NCBI GenBank assembly: GCA_019137255.1
Contig: WPDH01000088.1
Span: forward strand, 165,614-229,613
Source of the DNA: Corinectria fuckeliana
Taxonomy: Eukaryota; Ascomycota; Sordariomycetes; Hypocreales; Nectriaceae
Reading direction: 5' to 3'
DNA length: 64,000 nt
A program made the translations under genes and the position numbers. Positions within the stretch are counted from its first letter, which is position 1; each line of letters starts with the position of its first letter. A model generated the notes under the pieces. That model saw nothing but the letters and a program-made list of their open reading frames with translations. It searched no databases and was not told where the DNA came from. Below are positions 1 to 9,729 of this stretch, piece after piece.

Positions 1-2390
1 AGCCTCCCCAAACACACCGTCCGCGGTCAAGCTCCGCTGCTGCCGTTAATGGTGAGCCGCAGGTGGGAGAAGAGCCTGATTCTAAATGTGCCATCTGCGA
101 CGACGGAGACTGTGAAAACACTAACGCTATCGTCTTTTGTGATGGCTGCAACTTGGCTGTTCATCAAGAATGCTATGGTGTGCCCTTTATTCCCGAGGGT
201 CAGTGGCTCTGCCGCAAGTGTCAGCTTTGTGGCCGTGGAGTACCGGTAAGCATCCACAGCCTCGTAGTCAAGACTTGACTGCAGAATAACTAACCCCTTC
301 TCTCAGACTTGCATCTTCTGCCCTAATTCTGATGGCGCTTTCAAGCAAACCAACTCTTCCAAGTGGGCCCATCTGCTCTGCGCCATGTGGGTTCCTGAAG
401 TCTCTCTAGGTAACCATACATTCATGGAACCTGTCATGGACGTGGAAAAAGTCCCCAAAAATCGGTGGAAGCTAAGCTGCTACATCTGCCGGCAGAGAAT
501 GGGAGCCTGCATCCAGTGTAGCAACAAGAACTGCTACCAGGCCTTCCATGTAACCTGTGCGAGGAGATCTCGGCTTTTTCTCAAGATGAAAACAAGTCAA
601 GGCGCCCTCGCCGTGTTGGACGGCGGCATGGTTCTCAAGGCTTTCTGCGACAAGCACTGTCCTGTCGATTATGCACATGAGAACGGAGTTCATCAAGCGA
701 CAAAGACGGCAAAGAAGTTCTACAAAAGAATCATGAGGGGTCGCATTTGGGCCGACAATCACGTCATGGCCAATGCCATTGCCGCGCAGCACCGCAACGC
801 CATCACCGACCATCCTCCCGACGAGTCGCAGATGACGGGTGCCAAAAACACTGCCGTGATGGGCGGGGACAAGAAGAAGGGCCAAACCCCAAAAAACCTT
901 TGGAAGCTGCCATCTGGCGCTCCCATTATTCCTCAGGCCGTGTTCGAGATTGTAGAGGCATCTATCCAACGCTTTTCCTTTAACAAGCGAAAAGAATTTC
1001 TCAGCGAAGCCTGCCGCTACTGGACGTTGAAGCGAGAAGCCCGCAGAGGTGCTGCGCTGCTGAAGCGCCTCCAGCTTCAGATGGAGTCGTTCTCATCCAT
1101 GGAGCTGACAAGGCGCGATTTCGCCGCCATGGGTCCGACTGGGAAGGCTAGACTGGCGAGGCGCATCCAATTCGCCCAGAACCTCATCAAGGATCTCGAA
1201 CAGCTCAAGACCATCTCAGATGAGCTTGTGGATCGAGAACAGTTGAAAGTGGAAGCTGGAGATCTCGAGCAGGATTTTGTGGACGAATGCTACTTCCCGG
1301 TCGCAAAACTACTTCCTCCCTGCATCGAAAAGGCAATATCGTGAGTAGCTTACTGCCAATGAGTTGGGACTCACTGCTAACTTGCTGTAGGCTGGACAAG
1401 AACGTCTTCATGGACGGCTTAGAAAAGTTACAGGATCGTGTAGAGACTCGGTTCTATGTGACGACACTATCATTCGCAGCAGATCTCTGCGAGGTCATCA
1501 CCTCCGGCATCAGCACTGTCCCCCGGAGCGTCAGCGTGTCGTCCGAACCACGCTTCGAGCTAAATGATGCATCCCCAACGAAGAATATATTTGCAGATAT
1601 TAGGGAACGTCGTAAGCTGGGGAAGCGCATTTTGAACATGGTGCAGCCTTATCTGGAGACCGCTCTGCGTGTCGAGTCCGAGATATCACAGAAACCTTTC
1701 GAAAGTGTGCAAGCGGAGTTGAAAACGATGGTAGCCAACGCCACCAAAACTGGGCAGCCAGCTGTTGCCCCAGACCAGGAGAAATCAACAGAAGAGGTCA
1801 ATGACACCATCATGGTAGATGCCCCTCAGGCGCTGCAGATCACGGTTAAGGGTCCTCTTCAAGAAGAGGAAGGAGATGCAATGGACACGGCGGAGGATGG
1901 TGATGAGGAGGGTGGGAATATTGAGGTCAACACCTCAGGTCTAGGGATCATTGACGAAGAAGAAAGCAAGGAGACCCTTCCCAATGTGGTCAAGACGTCT
2001 AGCACACCCCCCGACACGAACGGATATGTGTCTAGGCCTCGATCAGCACAAGCCGGACCACCCACTCCGCCACAGTCCAACGGAAGCCTCGGCCTGGAGC
2101 CAGCGGACCCTCTCACCGAGGGAGGAGTGCTATGGTATCTCAAAGGGCACGAGCCACGAGGGACCTCGGTTCTCGGTGAGCATTGGGCCGGTCGCGATGC
2201 TGTACGGATGCTCAGCGAGGATCTGACAGACATGGATGACGAAGAGCTGAAGGGGCTGGGAATGGACGTGGATCATGTAGTTGCCTCGGTCGCAGTGAAG
2301 GTAGATGGTTATGTGGACACAGCAACCACGGCCGCGAAGAGCAAGACTAGTAAGGTGAAGAAGCGGAGAACCTCGACACGAAGGCGATGA
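1..2390 (+). CDS. NTO1: NTO1-like PHD-finger protein (5' partial)
   Basis: Exons 1-245, 307-1340 and 1391-2390; the frame is open to the left edge, so the N-terminus lies outside the window. The first exon encodes a C4HC3 PHD finger (CAICDDGDC, FCDGCNLAVHQECYG, WLCRKC) followed by a CQLCGR...CIFCP zinc knuckle. The second exon gives an extended PHD finger (KWAHLLCAMWVPE, CYICRQRMGACIQC, CYQAFHVTCA). This PHD-knuckle-ePHD module is the hallmark of Nto1/BRPF/Jade proteins, which in yeast scaffold the NuA3 histone acetyltransferase and bind histone H3. The region after it (around 1000-1500) is helical, where BRPF proteins have a bromodomain; I cannot confirm one. A conserved-looking block (GVLWYLKGHEP, LGEHWAGRDAVR) precedes a basic C-terminus (KKRRTSTRRR), a likely nuclear localisation signal. 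Splice phases agree at both introns. Function is by family; the complex is inferred. Confidence 0.88.
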
Positions 2391-4161
2391 GCAGAAGGGG
2401 TAAACTTGCGAGCACGAGGGTGTACTATTACGGAACCATGGATTGTTTGCGGGGGACGGTTCTATCTCCCCCGGGGTTTTCTTCTTTTTGCAGCCATACA
2501 AGTCATATATACATATGCACCATACAGCTTGGCGTTGAAGGCAAGATGGGATGCTCATATTTTTAATTACGTGGAACAGGGCGTTGAAGGGAAGGGATGG
2601 GATGGAGGTAGCAAGCATGGATGCAATGCAGGGACAGGACGAAATGAGATAAATGTATGAACTCATTGAAGTATTGTAAATATATTGATATGAGAATGAT
2701 GGTTGAATGGAACAGTGATCAGAGACATAGCTTATCTCGTAGGTCAACCGGTTGTACATCGTACGGAGCTCACCGGTGTCACGTGATCGGGATCGAAGCA
2801 TTCGAAGTGATGCATGATGACACAACTTCTATGGGCCCTCGCTGGAGAGGGGGGACCCAAACAGACGATGACAGGCTCTCAGGAACAAAACCATGTCCAT
2901 GGCGCAAGCACTTGGCTGGGAGTGGCGCTCTCTGGCGCGGCATGTTTGATGCAGGCGGGAGCAAAAGGGAGCAAATGGGGAGAACGCATCGCATCGAAGC
3001 TTAGGGATTGGATCGTCAGAGCTAGGGAAGGGCTCGGTCACAGAAACGAGGGGTTGTGAAGATCTACTACAATATAAAGGACGCGGACGGCATAAAGTTA
3101 GTCTGACTGGGCACTTGGACGTCATTCTTTGAATGCGGGCTTGAGGGGGCTTGGATTACAAGAATGAAATAACAGGCAAGGAATTCATTAGGCCCCTGGC
3201 TTTTCTTTTCTTTTTCTCTTCTTTTCTTAGGTATCCCAAGTTTGAGGAACTGCTCAAAGGTGAAAGGCCAGAAATAGCAAGAAGTAGTTGCGTGGCAAAA
3301 GGGACGAGGAGATGTGGAGCAGACAAGAGACAGATAAATTGATGAGAACGAGCCTGCGAATACCGACCGGTAGGAAGTGGAGTACTGTAGGCGCTTGGTT
3401 TGCTGAGGGATAGTCTAGGCAGTGCTAGTTTGTGTTTGGCGCATGGTGGTGGTGGTAACGATTATGGGCCAAGACGAGGACGAAGGAGTTGGTTAGGTGC
3501 TCAACAATATATATTGTTTGTTAAGTTGAGGCACGAGGGGCAACACGCATTGACAAAAGAAGGAGATAGGTCAGGCTCGGTCGGGACTGAGTCGCTCGCC
3601 TTGAGACCCAACGAACTGCTAGGGCCCGTATACTTCCTTGTTCAGTCCCGGATAGCTACAGTGTAATCTACGGAGTACGAGTACGGAGTAATGAGCAGCA
3701 ACGCAATTAAGGTACGTAGGGAAGAATCGGGTCTATGAAGAATACGAAGTACCCCCCTGAGACAGCGCGAGCGAGGTTGAGCAAGGGGCAGAGAGCAGAG
3801 GATAGGAAAGCGCATGGGTCCTTCCTCAGTACACAGCGAGTGTAAATTTGCCTACATGTGTGACTTATTAGGAGGCTTGCAAATCAAGAATGGCGCGGGA
3901 GGCTTAGATTAACTACTAGGTATTGCAATCAATCCATGGTAGATCGGATGGTAGACCGGAATGGGCGGGAGCCGTAGCTTCAGTCCTGCGGGTCCCAGCG
4001 GGCGGGAGCGCCCAAACCTTCCAAGTTAGGTTGCGAGCTTCCAGGGGAGTTCGTAGGGCAGTGGCAGTGCGGTAGGTACCCGAAAGCACCTAGTAGCAAT
4101 AAGCCTAAGCCAAGTCACCTCAATAGCCGACCCGACGTTTTCCCCTCCTTACATAGTAGGT

Positions 4162-4185
4162 AGGTAGGTAGGTACCTACCTACCT
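4162..4185. repeat. 24-bp perfect palindrome of AGGT/ACCT units
   Basis: Three AGGT units face three ACCT units around a GGTACC centre, giving 12-bp arms. Shorter versions of this TACCTA/TAGGTA motif recur in other intergenic regions of the window. Confidence 0.9.
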
Positions 4186-5060
4186 TACCAAGACTACCTA
4201 CTAGTAGAGGTAGTAAGGTGCCCGGGCGCCTTCCTTTTTCCTTCCAGTGGTCTCCATGCCCTGAAGGGCATCCGAGGCGCCCCCGATAGCGCCTGAGACG
4301 CTCACGCCCAATTTCTCATCCATCCCCTTTGCAAGAGAAAAAAAAAACCACCCCCCTTCAACTCTCTTCTCCATCTGCATCCCAACGATCCGACGACGAA
4401 GACGAATTTTCCCGTGTTTGCCCATCGCCGACACACCCTACGACGCCTACAGGCATCTCGAGACTTCATTTCTCGTCAAAACTCCAAAAAAAAAACCCAA
4501 GACGAACCGGCGACGACGACCTCTCGTGTCTGTCCCAACCTAACGCTCGACTTCAAATTCCTGATCGCGCCCGCGCCTGACCAGCCGCCCCAACAACAAG
4601 AAGCCCACCTACGATAGAGCCACGAGGCCTCTCCCCATCCCTCCGCTGCAACTTGACGACCCGAGGCTCTTTTCCCCTCGCACCCAGACCCAATTTCCAC
4701 CTCCATCCTACCTGCACCGGCGACGAAGCGTCCATTTCTCGACGCCTATTTCCCATTCTCCCGCGACCAGATACGCCCGCTTGTCCCCGCTGCTAGCTGA
4801 CGGTGTTTTTTTCCACCCCCCAATTCTGACGCCCTGCCTCCGCTGCCCTCTATTGGGACCCGTGGACAGCTATCAACAACACCCGGTGGCCCACTGCGGC
4901 AACCACGACGACGGCTTGATCTGAGCTCCCTTGACTGCCACGATCTGTCGTGTGTATATCGACGACTCTCCATCCCACGAGACATTGCTTATTGTCCCTG
5001 CTGCGCCCTTCCTTGCCCGCTTTCGCTGCTCGAAAGCCCCAAGAGACGTGATCACTTCAG

Positions 5061-5518
5061 GTGAGTTTCGTGTGTGCGTGTTGTCTGTCTGTCTCCCTGT
5101 GTGTGTGCGTCCGCGGCCGCGGCCGCCGCGTTGCTGTCCACTCCCCCTCTCTCCCTTCCTCTCCCGCACTGCGCCCGCTCCATGCTCCTCCCGCCCTCAA
5201 CTCCAAATTTTCTTCTCCCTCCCCTTCACTACTCTCGCGAGAACCCACGTCACCGCTGTCGGGTTTTTTTGTGCGAATTCACCCGGCCGCGTTTTCTGTG
5301 GGCTTTGCAACATTCGTTATTTCCCTTCCCACTCCAAACTTGTTTTCTACGTGCCGCCGGCTGACTCGGCCAAGATTTACGAAGTGTATCGGCTTGCCAC
5401 ATCGGCCTCACATCTGACGATCACACCCCGCAATCTCATTGACCAGCGATTTGTCCTGCTGCTCTCTCTCTCCTTCCCCCGACCACCCTCTCGACTCCCG
5501 CGGGCCCGCTCTCGCTAG
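5061..5518 (+). other. Possible 5'UTR intron of the PP1 gene
   Basis: A consensus donor (CAG|GTGAGT) at 5061 and a CTAG acceptor ending at 5518 frame a pyrimidine-rich stretch that ends 14 nt before the PP1 start codon. Long 5'UTR introns occur in fungal housekeeping genes. This rests on splice signals alone; RNA evidence is needed to accept it. Confidence 0.3.
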
Positions 5519-5532
5519 CACACACTTCCAAG

Positions 5533-6756
5533 ATGGCCGACCAACACGAGGTCGATCTCGACTCTATAATCGACCGGCTACTCGAGGTGCGCGGTAGCCG
5601 CCCCGGCAAGCAGGTTCAGCTGCTCGAAGCTGAGATCCGCTACCTTTGCACCAAGGCCCGTGAGATCTTCATCTCCCAGCCCATTCTCCTCGAGCTCGAG
5701 GCTCCCATTAAGGTACATTATCCCACGCTATCCGTCCGCTCCCCCGAAAGATTTGACATCGGGGCATGGAGCTAGAGGAGCATCATCGGGAGCTCGACTC
5801 GCTGACTCCTGTGTCGTACAGATCTGTGGCGATATCCACGGTCAATACTACGACTTGCTGCGGCTCTTCGAGTACGGTGGCTTCCCTCCCGAAGCCAACT
5901 ACCTCTTCCTCGGTGATTACGTCGACCGAGGTAAGCAGTCTCTCGAGACCATTTGCCTCCTTCTCGCATACAAGATCAAGTATCCCGAGAACTTCTTCAT
6001 TCTACGAGGAAACCACGAATGTGCTTCCATCAACCGAATCTACGGTTTCTACGACGAATGCAAGCGTCGCTACAACATTAAGCTGTGGAAGACCTTTACC
6101 GATTGCTTCAACTGTCTGCCTATCGCCGCTATCATCGACGAGAAGATCTTCACCATGCACGGCGGTCTGAGCCCCGACCTCAACTCGATGGAACAGATCC
6201 GCAGAGTGATGCGCCCCACTGACGTACGTATTACGCTCTTGTGCCTGTGCTCTTAGCTGTTTGGCAGGCGCCGCATGATCCTCTTGCCATCAATACTGAC
6301 GGAGCTCTAGATTCCTGACTGCGGTCTCCTGTGCGATCTCTTGTGGTCTGATCCCGACAAGGACATCACGGGCTGGAGTGAGAACGACCGTGGCGTGTCG
6401 TTCACTTTCGGTCCCGACGTTGTTTCTCGATTCCTCCAAAAGCACGACATGGATCTGATCTGCCGCGCCCACCAAGTCGTTGAGGACGGCTACGAGTTCT
6501 TTTCTAAGCGCCAGCTCGTCACCTTGTTCAGCGCCCCTAACTACTGTGGCGAGTTTGACAATGCAGGTGCTATGATGAGTGTCGACGAGAGCTTGCTCTG
6601 CTCATTCCAGATTCTGAAACCTGCTGAGAAGAAGCAAAAGTATGTTCAAGGTCGCTCCAGAAGCGCACACAAATCGGTTTATCTTGGCCACAGAACCATG
6701 ACTTGTAGAGCTTATACTAACAATGCTTGCTTCAATCCAGGTTCGGCCGGCGTTAG
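5533..6756 (+). CDS. GLC7: Serine/threonine protein phosphatase PP1 catalytic subunit
   Basis: Exons 5533-5712, 5822-6223, 6311-6639 and 6741-6756 encode 308 residues, the usual PP1 size. All metal and catalytic motifs are present at canonical PP1 numbering: GDIHG (Asp64, His66), GDYVDRG (Asp92), GNHE (Asn124), with the distal histidines in TMHGG and RAHQV. The SAPNYCGEFDN stretch is the beta12-beta13 loop that binds inhibitors. PP1 dephosphorylates many substrates under control of RVxF regulatory subunits, acting in glycogen metabolism, mitosis and septation; the Aspergillus orthologue is bimG. The last coding exon is only 16 nt and supplies the typical FGRR ending. Reading through that last intron instead gives a 90-residue alternative tail (see findings). 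The start MADQHEVDLDSII matches fungal PP1. Confidence 0.97.
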
Positions 6757-7613
6757 ATTCTCAACAACTCGATCGACGAACGATCAAAAGCGACAAGCGA
6801 TTGACCCGAGTCCTGTCTCGACCACCTTGCACCTCGCCTCTGCCATGGAGTCTGGCACCGAATGTTGGTTTTCTGGGAGGGTGTCGGATCTGAACGTGTA
6901 CCGTGTACCATAAGGCGGTGCTGCCTCTGCGAAACCCGAATCGTCTCTAATGCCCATATGCGAACTTGATAACGACAAACGGCTGTTTCTTAGCTCACAG
7001 ATAAAACATACACAAAAAAATTTGACTTCCCACGCAGTTCATCGAATTCCGTTCAATATTCACGCCGAAACGGCATTTTGCCCTTTTTGCGTAGATAGGC
7101 TTGTGGACGGGCTGGGGATGGTCCGAGACCGGGTTTCGGGGGTGTTTATTTCTGTGACAGAGGAACGCCGAACGATGACGGGAGGAGAAATGTCCGTTTG
7201 CTATTAGTTTGCTCCATGCCCAGGACTGAACTGGGGGCATCGGTTTGCTACTCAAGTCACCATGTATAATTGCTTTATGGAGAAGGGGGGGTAACGGCTG
7301 TAGTATCCCTTGGCGAGTGTAGTTACGATGACGACGAGCGAAAGGGAAGCGTATGAACCATTTATGCTGTTTCGAAGCGATACGGTACCATATTAATATC
7401 TCTAGGGGCTAGTTGTCTGGTTCACGGCTTGGTAACGATACCCGATATAAGGCGTGGAGTAGATATGCTTTGCTCGATCTACCTAGGTATGCATGCAGGC
7501 CAAGCAAGATAAAGTTGCCGCGCATGATATTCGAGGTGTAAGAAGAACATCGTGCAACAGTTCCTCTATATTTCTTCGGCCCATATTCCTTGGGGCCGAC
7601 CCGTAGGAGCAAT
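6757..7613. other. Convergent 3' flanks of PP1 and the SelW-like gene
   Basis: Between two converging stop codons I see no gene. It should hold both 3' untranslated regions. An A-rich stretch lies near 7010-7020. Confidence 0.6.
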
Positions 7614-8235
7614 CTAATTACAGTCTTGACACTCTTCCTTCTTCTTCTCCTCCTCCTCCTCCTCTCCCTGCTTGCCATCCTCCTGCCCAGCCTTCCCGCT
7701 CCCGTCGTCGGCCTTCCCCGCGGCGCCGTGGTGCCGATCCACATGCCCCAGATCCCGCCCGGGCTCGACGACATCCCGCACCCGCCGCTTCAGCTCCTTG
7801 GTCTCCGGGAAGCCGCCGTCGGAGCGGCGGTCCCACAGCACCGTCGTGGACAGCGGTGCCGGTGCTGGTGCTGGTGCTGGTGCTGCTGCGGCGGCGGCGT
7901 CGTCCCCTTGCTGTTGCTGCTGCTTGCTCGCGTGCGTGATGGACACGACAAAGGTCCCGCCCGTGGACGGCTGCAGGGCGACTTCGCCGAGGGCTGTGGA
8001 GAAGGTGGAGAGGAGTTCTTGGGCGTACTGCCAAGGGGGAGAGGAGGGTTTTTTGTCAGTCAGGAATTTTTTCTCTCCAAAGGAGCGTGATGAAGGAGGA
8101 CGAGGAGGGGAGGGGGGGCTTTGAGACGGGGGGCAGGAGACTTACATAGGCAGCGCGCAACATCCACTTGCACTGGGTGCAGAACTGGATAGTGACTCGC
8201 GGCAGAGGACAGCCTGCGGGGGCTTGAGCGGCCAT
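7614..8235 (-). CDS. SelW/Rdx-family thioredoxin-like protein (Cys form)
   Basis: Two exons on the minus strand: 8235-8146 and 8027-7614, with an intron from 8145 to 8028 (GTAAGT donor, CAG acceptor, phase 0). The product has 167 residues. Residues 14-24 read VTIQFCTQCKW, the beta strand plus CxxC redox motif (Cys19, Cys22) of the SelW/SelT/Rdx family, with Cys where selenoproteins have Sec. The fold continues through YAQELLSTFS, LGEVALQPSTGGTFVV and TTVLWDRRSDGGFPETKELKRRVRD, which is the family C-terminal signature. A low-complexity insert (five Gln, then Ala and Ala-Pro repeats, residues 66-88) splits the fold, and the C-terminus is an acidic/basic tail. The family is thought to act in redox control; the substrate is unknown. 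The first exon is too short to stand out as an ORF. Confidence 0.87.
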
Positions 8236-9392
8236 GATGCTCGTGGCGCAGATATGTCCTAGCCCTAAAAAGGAGATGGATACGTTTTTGACAAGTTACT
8301 TTGGTATCGACGTGATATCTTTGCGAAACAAGCCAATGCTCAAGGCTGGACCATTAGATTACGTGCCATAACTTAACTAGATTAATGAGCCCTTTTCCCC
8401 CCACGAATCAGGCTTAGCGCCCGGCCGCGACCATTGCGCGAGTCGGGTCGCGATGGCGGGGGAAAAGAAGGCTCGGATCCGGTACTAGTAGATGCGTAAT
8501 GAAGTACGTACGGTGGGCGGTCTGGGCCCTCGTGAGGGGTCTCGTGACTTTGGGCGGAGGCAGATTGCTGCTGGGCAAAGGTGACGTGGGGAGTGACGAG
8601 GTGACGGACCTCAGGTGACGAGGGAGGGAGGAGATGTCGCCAATGAGCGCGACTGGAAGCACAGTAAAAGCTGGGAAGAGACTTGGCTAGTTCCTGGTAG
8701 CTGGTCGAGAAGCGAGAAAGGAAGCTTTGTTTGGCTCGCAAAATAGATAAACGTACACGGCCGGGAAATGGCAGAAGAAAGGGAGATGCTAGAGAAAAAG
8801 GGAATTATTACATTGCAAGAGCCCATCCCAATCCATGCTCCCACTCCCCAGACCTGTAGAGATTCAAATCAAACCCTCTCCTCTTCCTCAAAAAGTGACT
8901 TCTTCGCCATGGACATGTCCCGTCCTCCGCCAAGACAATGAGGACATACAAAGAGAAATAATTAGCATCAACGTCGTTTAAGCTCCCCGGCACCTCTTGC
9001 TCCCTCTCGTCTCGCCCTTGGCTGCTTTTATCCCGCCCATCAGGTATCATAGGGTATCTCGATCCGGGTTGGCATCTTCAACTGGTTCTGGGGGGTCGCC
9101 GTGTCTGATCGCCTGCTCTCGCTTGGTCGGTGGGCGAGCATCTCCTCCGCTCTTCCAATAGTAACCGTAATAGTGATGGTGAATGTGGTGGTGGTGGTCA
9201 TCGTGGTTCGGTGTCCAAGTCGGGCCGTCTTCTTCCTCCTCTAAAGCTCCCCTTGCTCTCCCAGCATCCACCTTTCACAGGCGTAACTTGACACATCAAA
9301 ATGACAGAGACCTCCTCCGCCCAACCGCTGAATCATCATCGACGTTGCGTGGTTGTTGTTTTGATAACCGGAAATACAAAAATGGAATACTA
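8236..9392. other. Intergenic: SelW-like promoter and G gamma 3' flank
   Basis: No coding region was recognised. The part next to 8235 is the promoter and leader of the minus-strand SelW-like gene. The part next to 9393 is the 3' flank of the G gamma gene. A short (ATG/CAC) repeat near 9170-9200 encodes nothing recognisable. Confidence 0.55.
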
Positions 9393-9729
9393 TTACATGA
9401 CCACACAGCAGCCGTTGGATTGCTGTGGTGCATATGGGTCCTCGCCCTTGGGGACAGCTCCCCAGACGGAAGGAACCATGTAGTCTCGGGTTCCGTTGCA
9501 GTAGGCAATAATGCTGTTAAAGTCGCGTCAGCATTAGGCACAGCATTGAATGACGTGAATTCACTCACCTCTTGGACGCAGTGCTGACGGGGATGCGTTC
9601 TCGCTCGAGGTCTTCCCGTAGGCGGTTGTTAAGCTCGGTTAAACGGCGCAGCTTGAGGTCGGCCATCGACTGTTTGTTTTTCTTGATCTGGGTCGGGTCG
9701 CCGACATCGCGGGAGGTGTATTGAGGCAT
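9393..9729 (-). CDS. GNG1: Heterotrimeric G-protein gamma subunit
   Basis: Exons 9729-9569 and 9513-9393 (minus strand) encode 93 residues, the length I recall for Neurospora GNG-1. The sequence starts MPQYTSRDVGDP, continues with the helical LKLRRLTELNNRLREDLERERIPVS segment that pairs with G beta, then IIAYCNGTRDYMVPSVWG, and ends in CCVVM. The last four residues form a CaaX box for farnesylation, with the adjacent Cys a likely palmitoylation site, so the G beta-gamma dimer is membrane-anchored. The intron (9568-9514) splits an AGC Ser codon. An in-frame ATG at 9804 would add 25 Ser/Thr-rich residues; I prefer the internal Met because known fungal G gammas begin there. It acts with G alpha and G beta in growth, mating and, in pathogens, infection signalling. 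Confidence 0.93.

Larger units (their letters stand above)
2391..5532. other. Intergenic: NTO1 3' flank and PP1 upstream region
   Basis: No ORF here resembles a protein. The left part is the NTO1 3' flank. From about 4320 the sequence becomes rich in C and T, typical of a fungal promoter and 5' leader running to the PP1 start at 5533. TAGGTA/TACCTA and TACGGAGTA-like motifs occur around 3670-3700 and 4150-4210. Confidence 0.6.
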
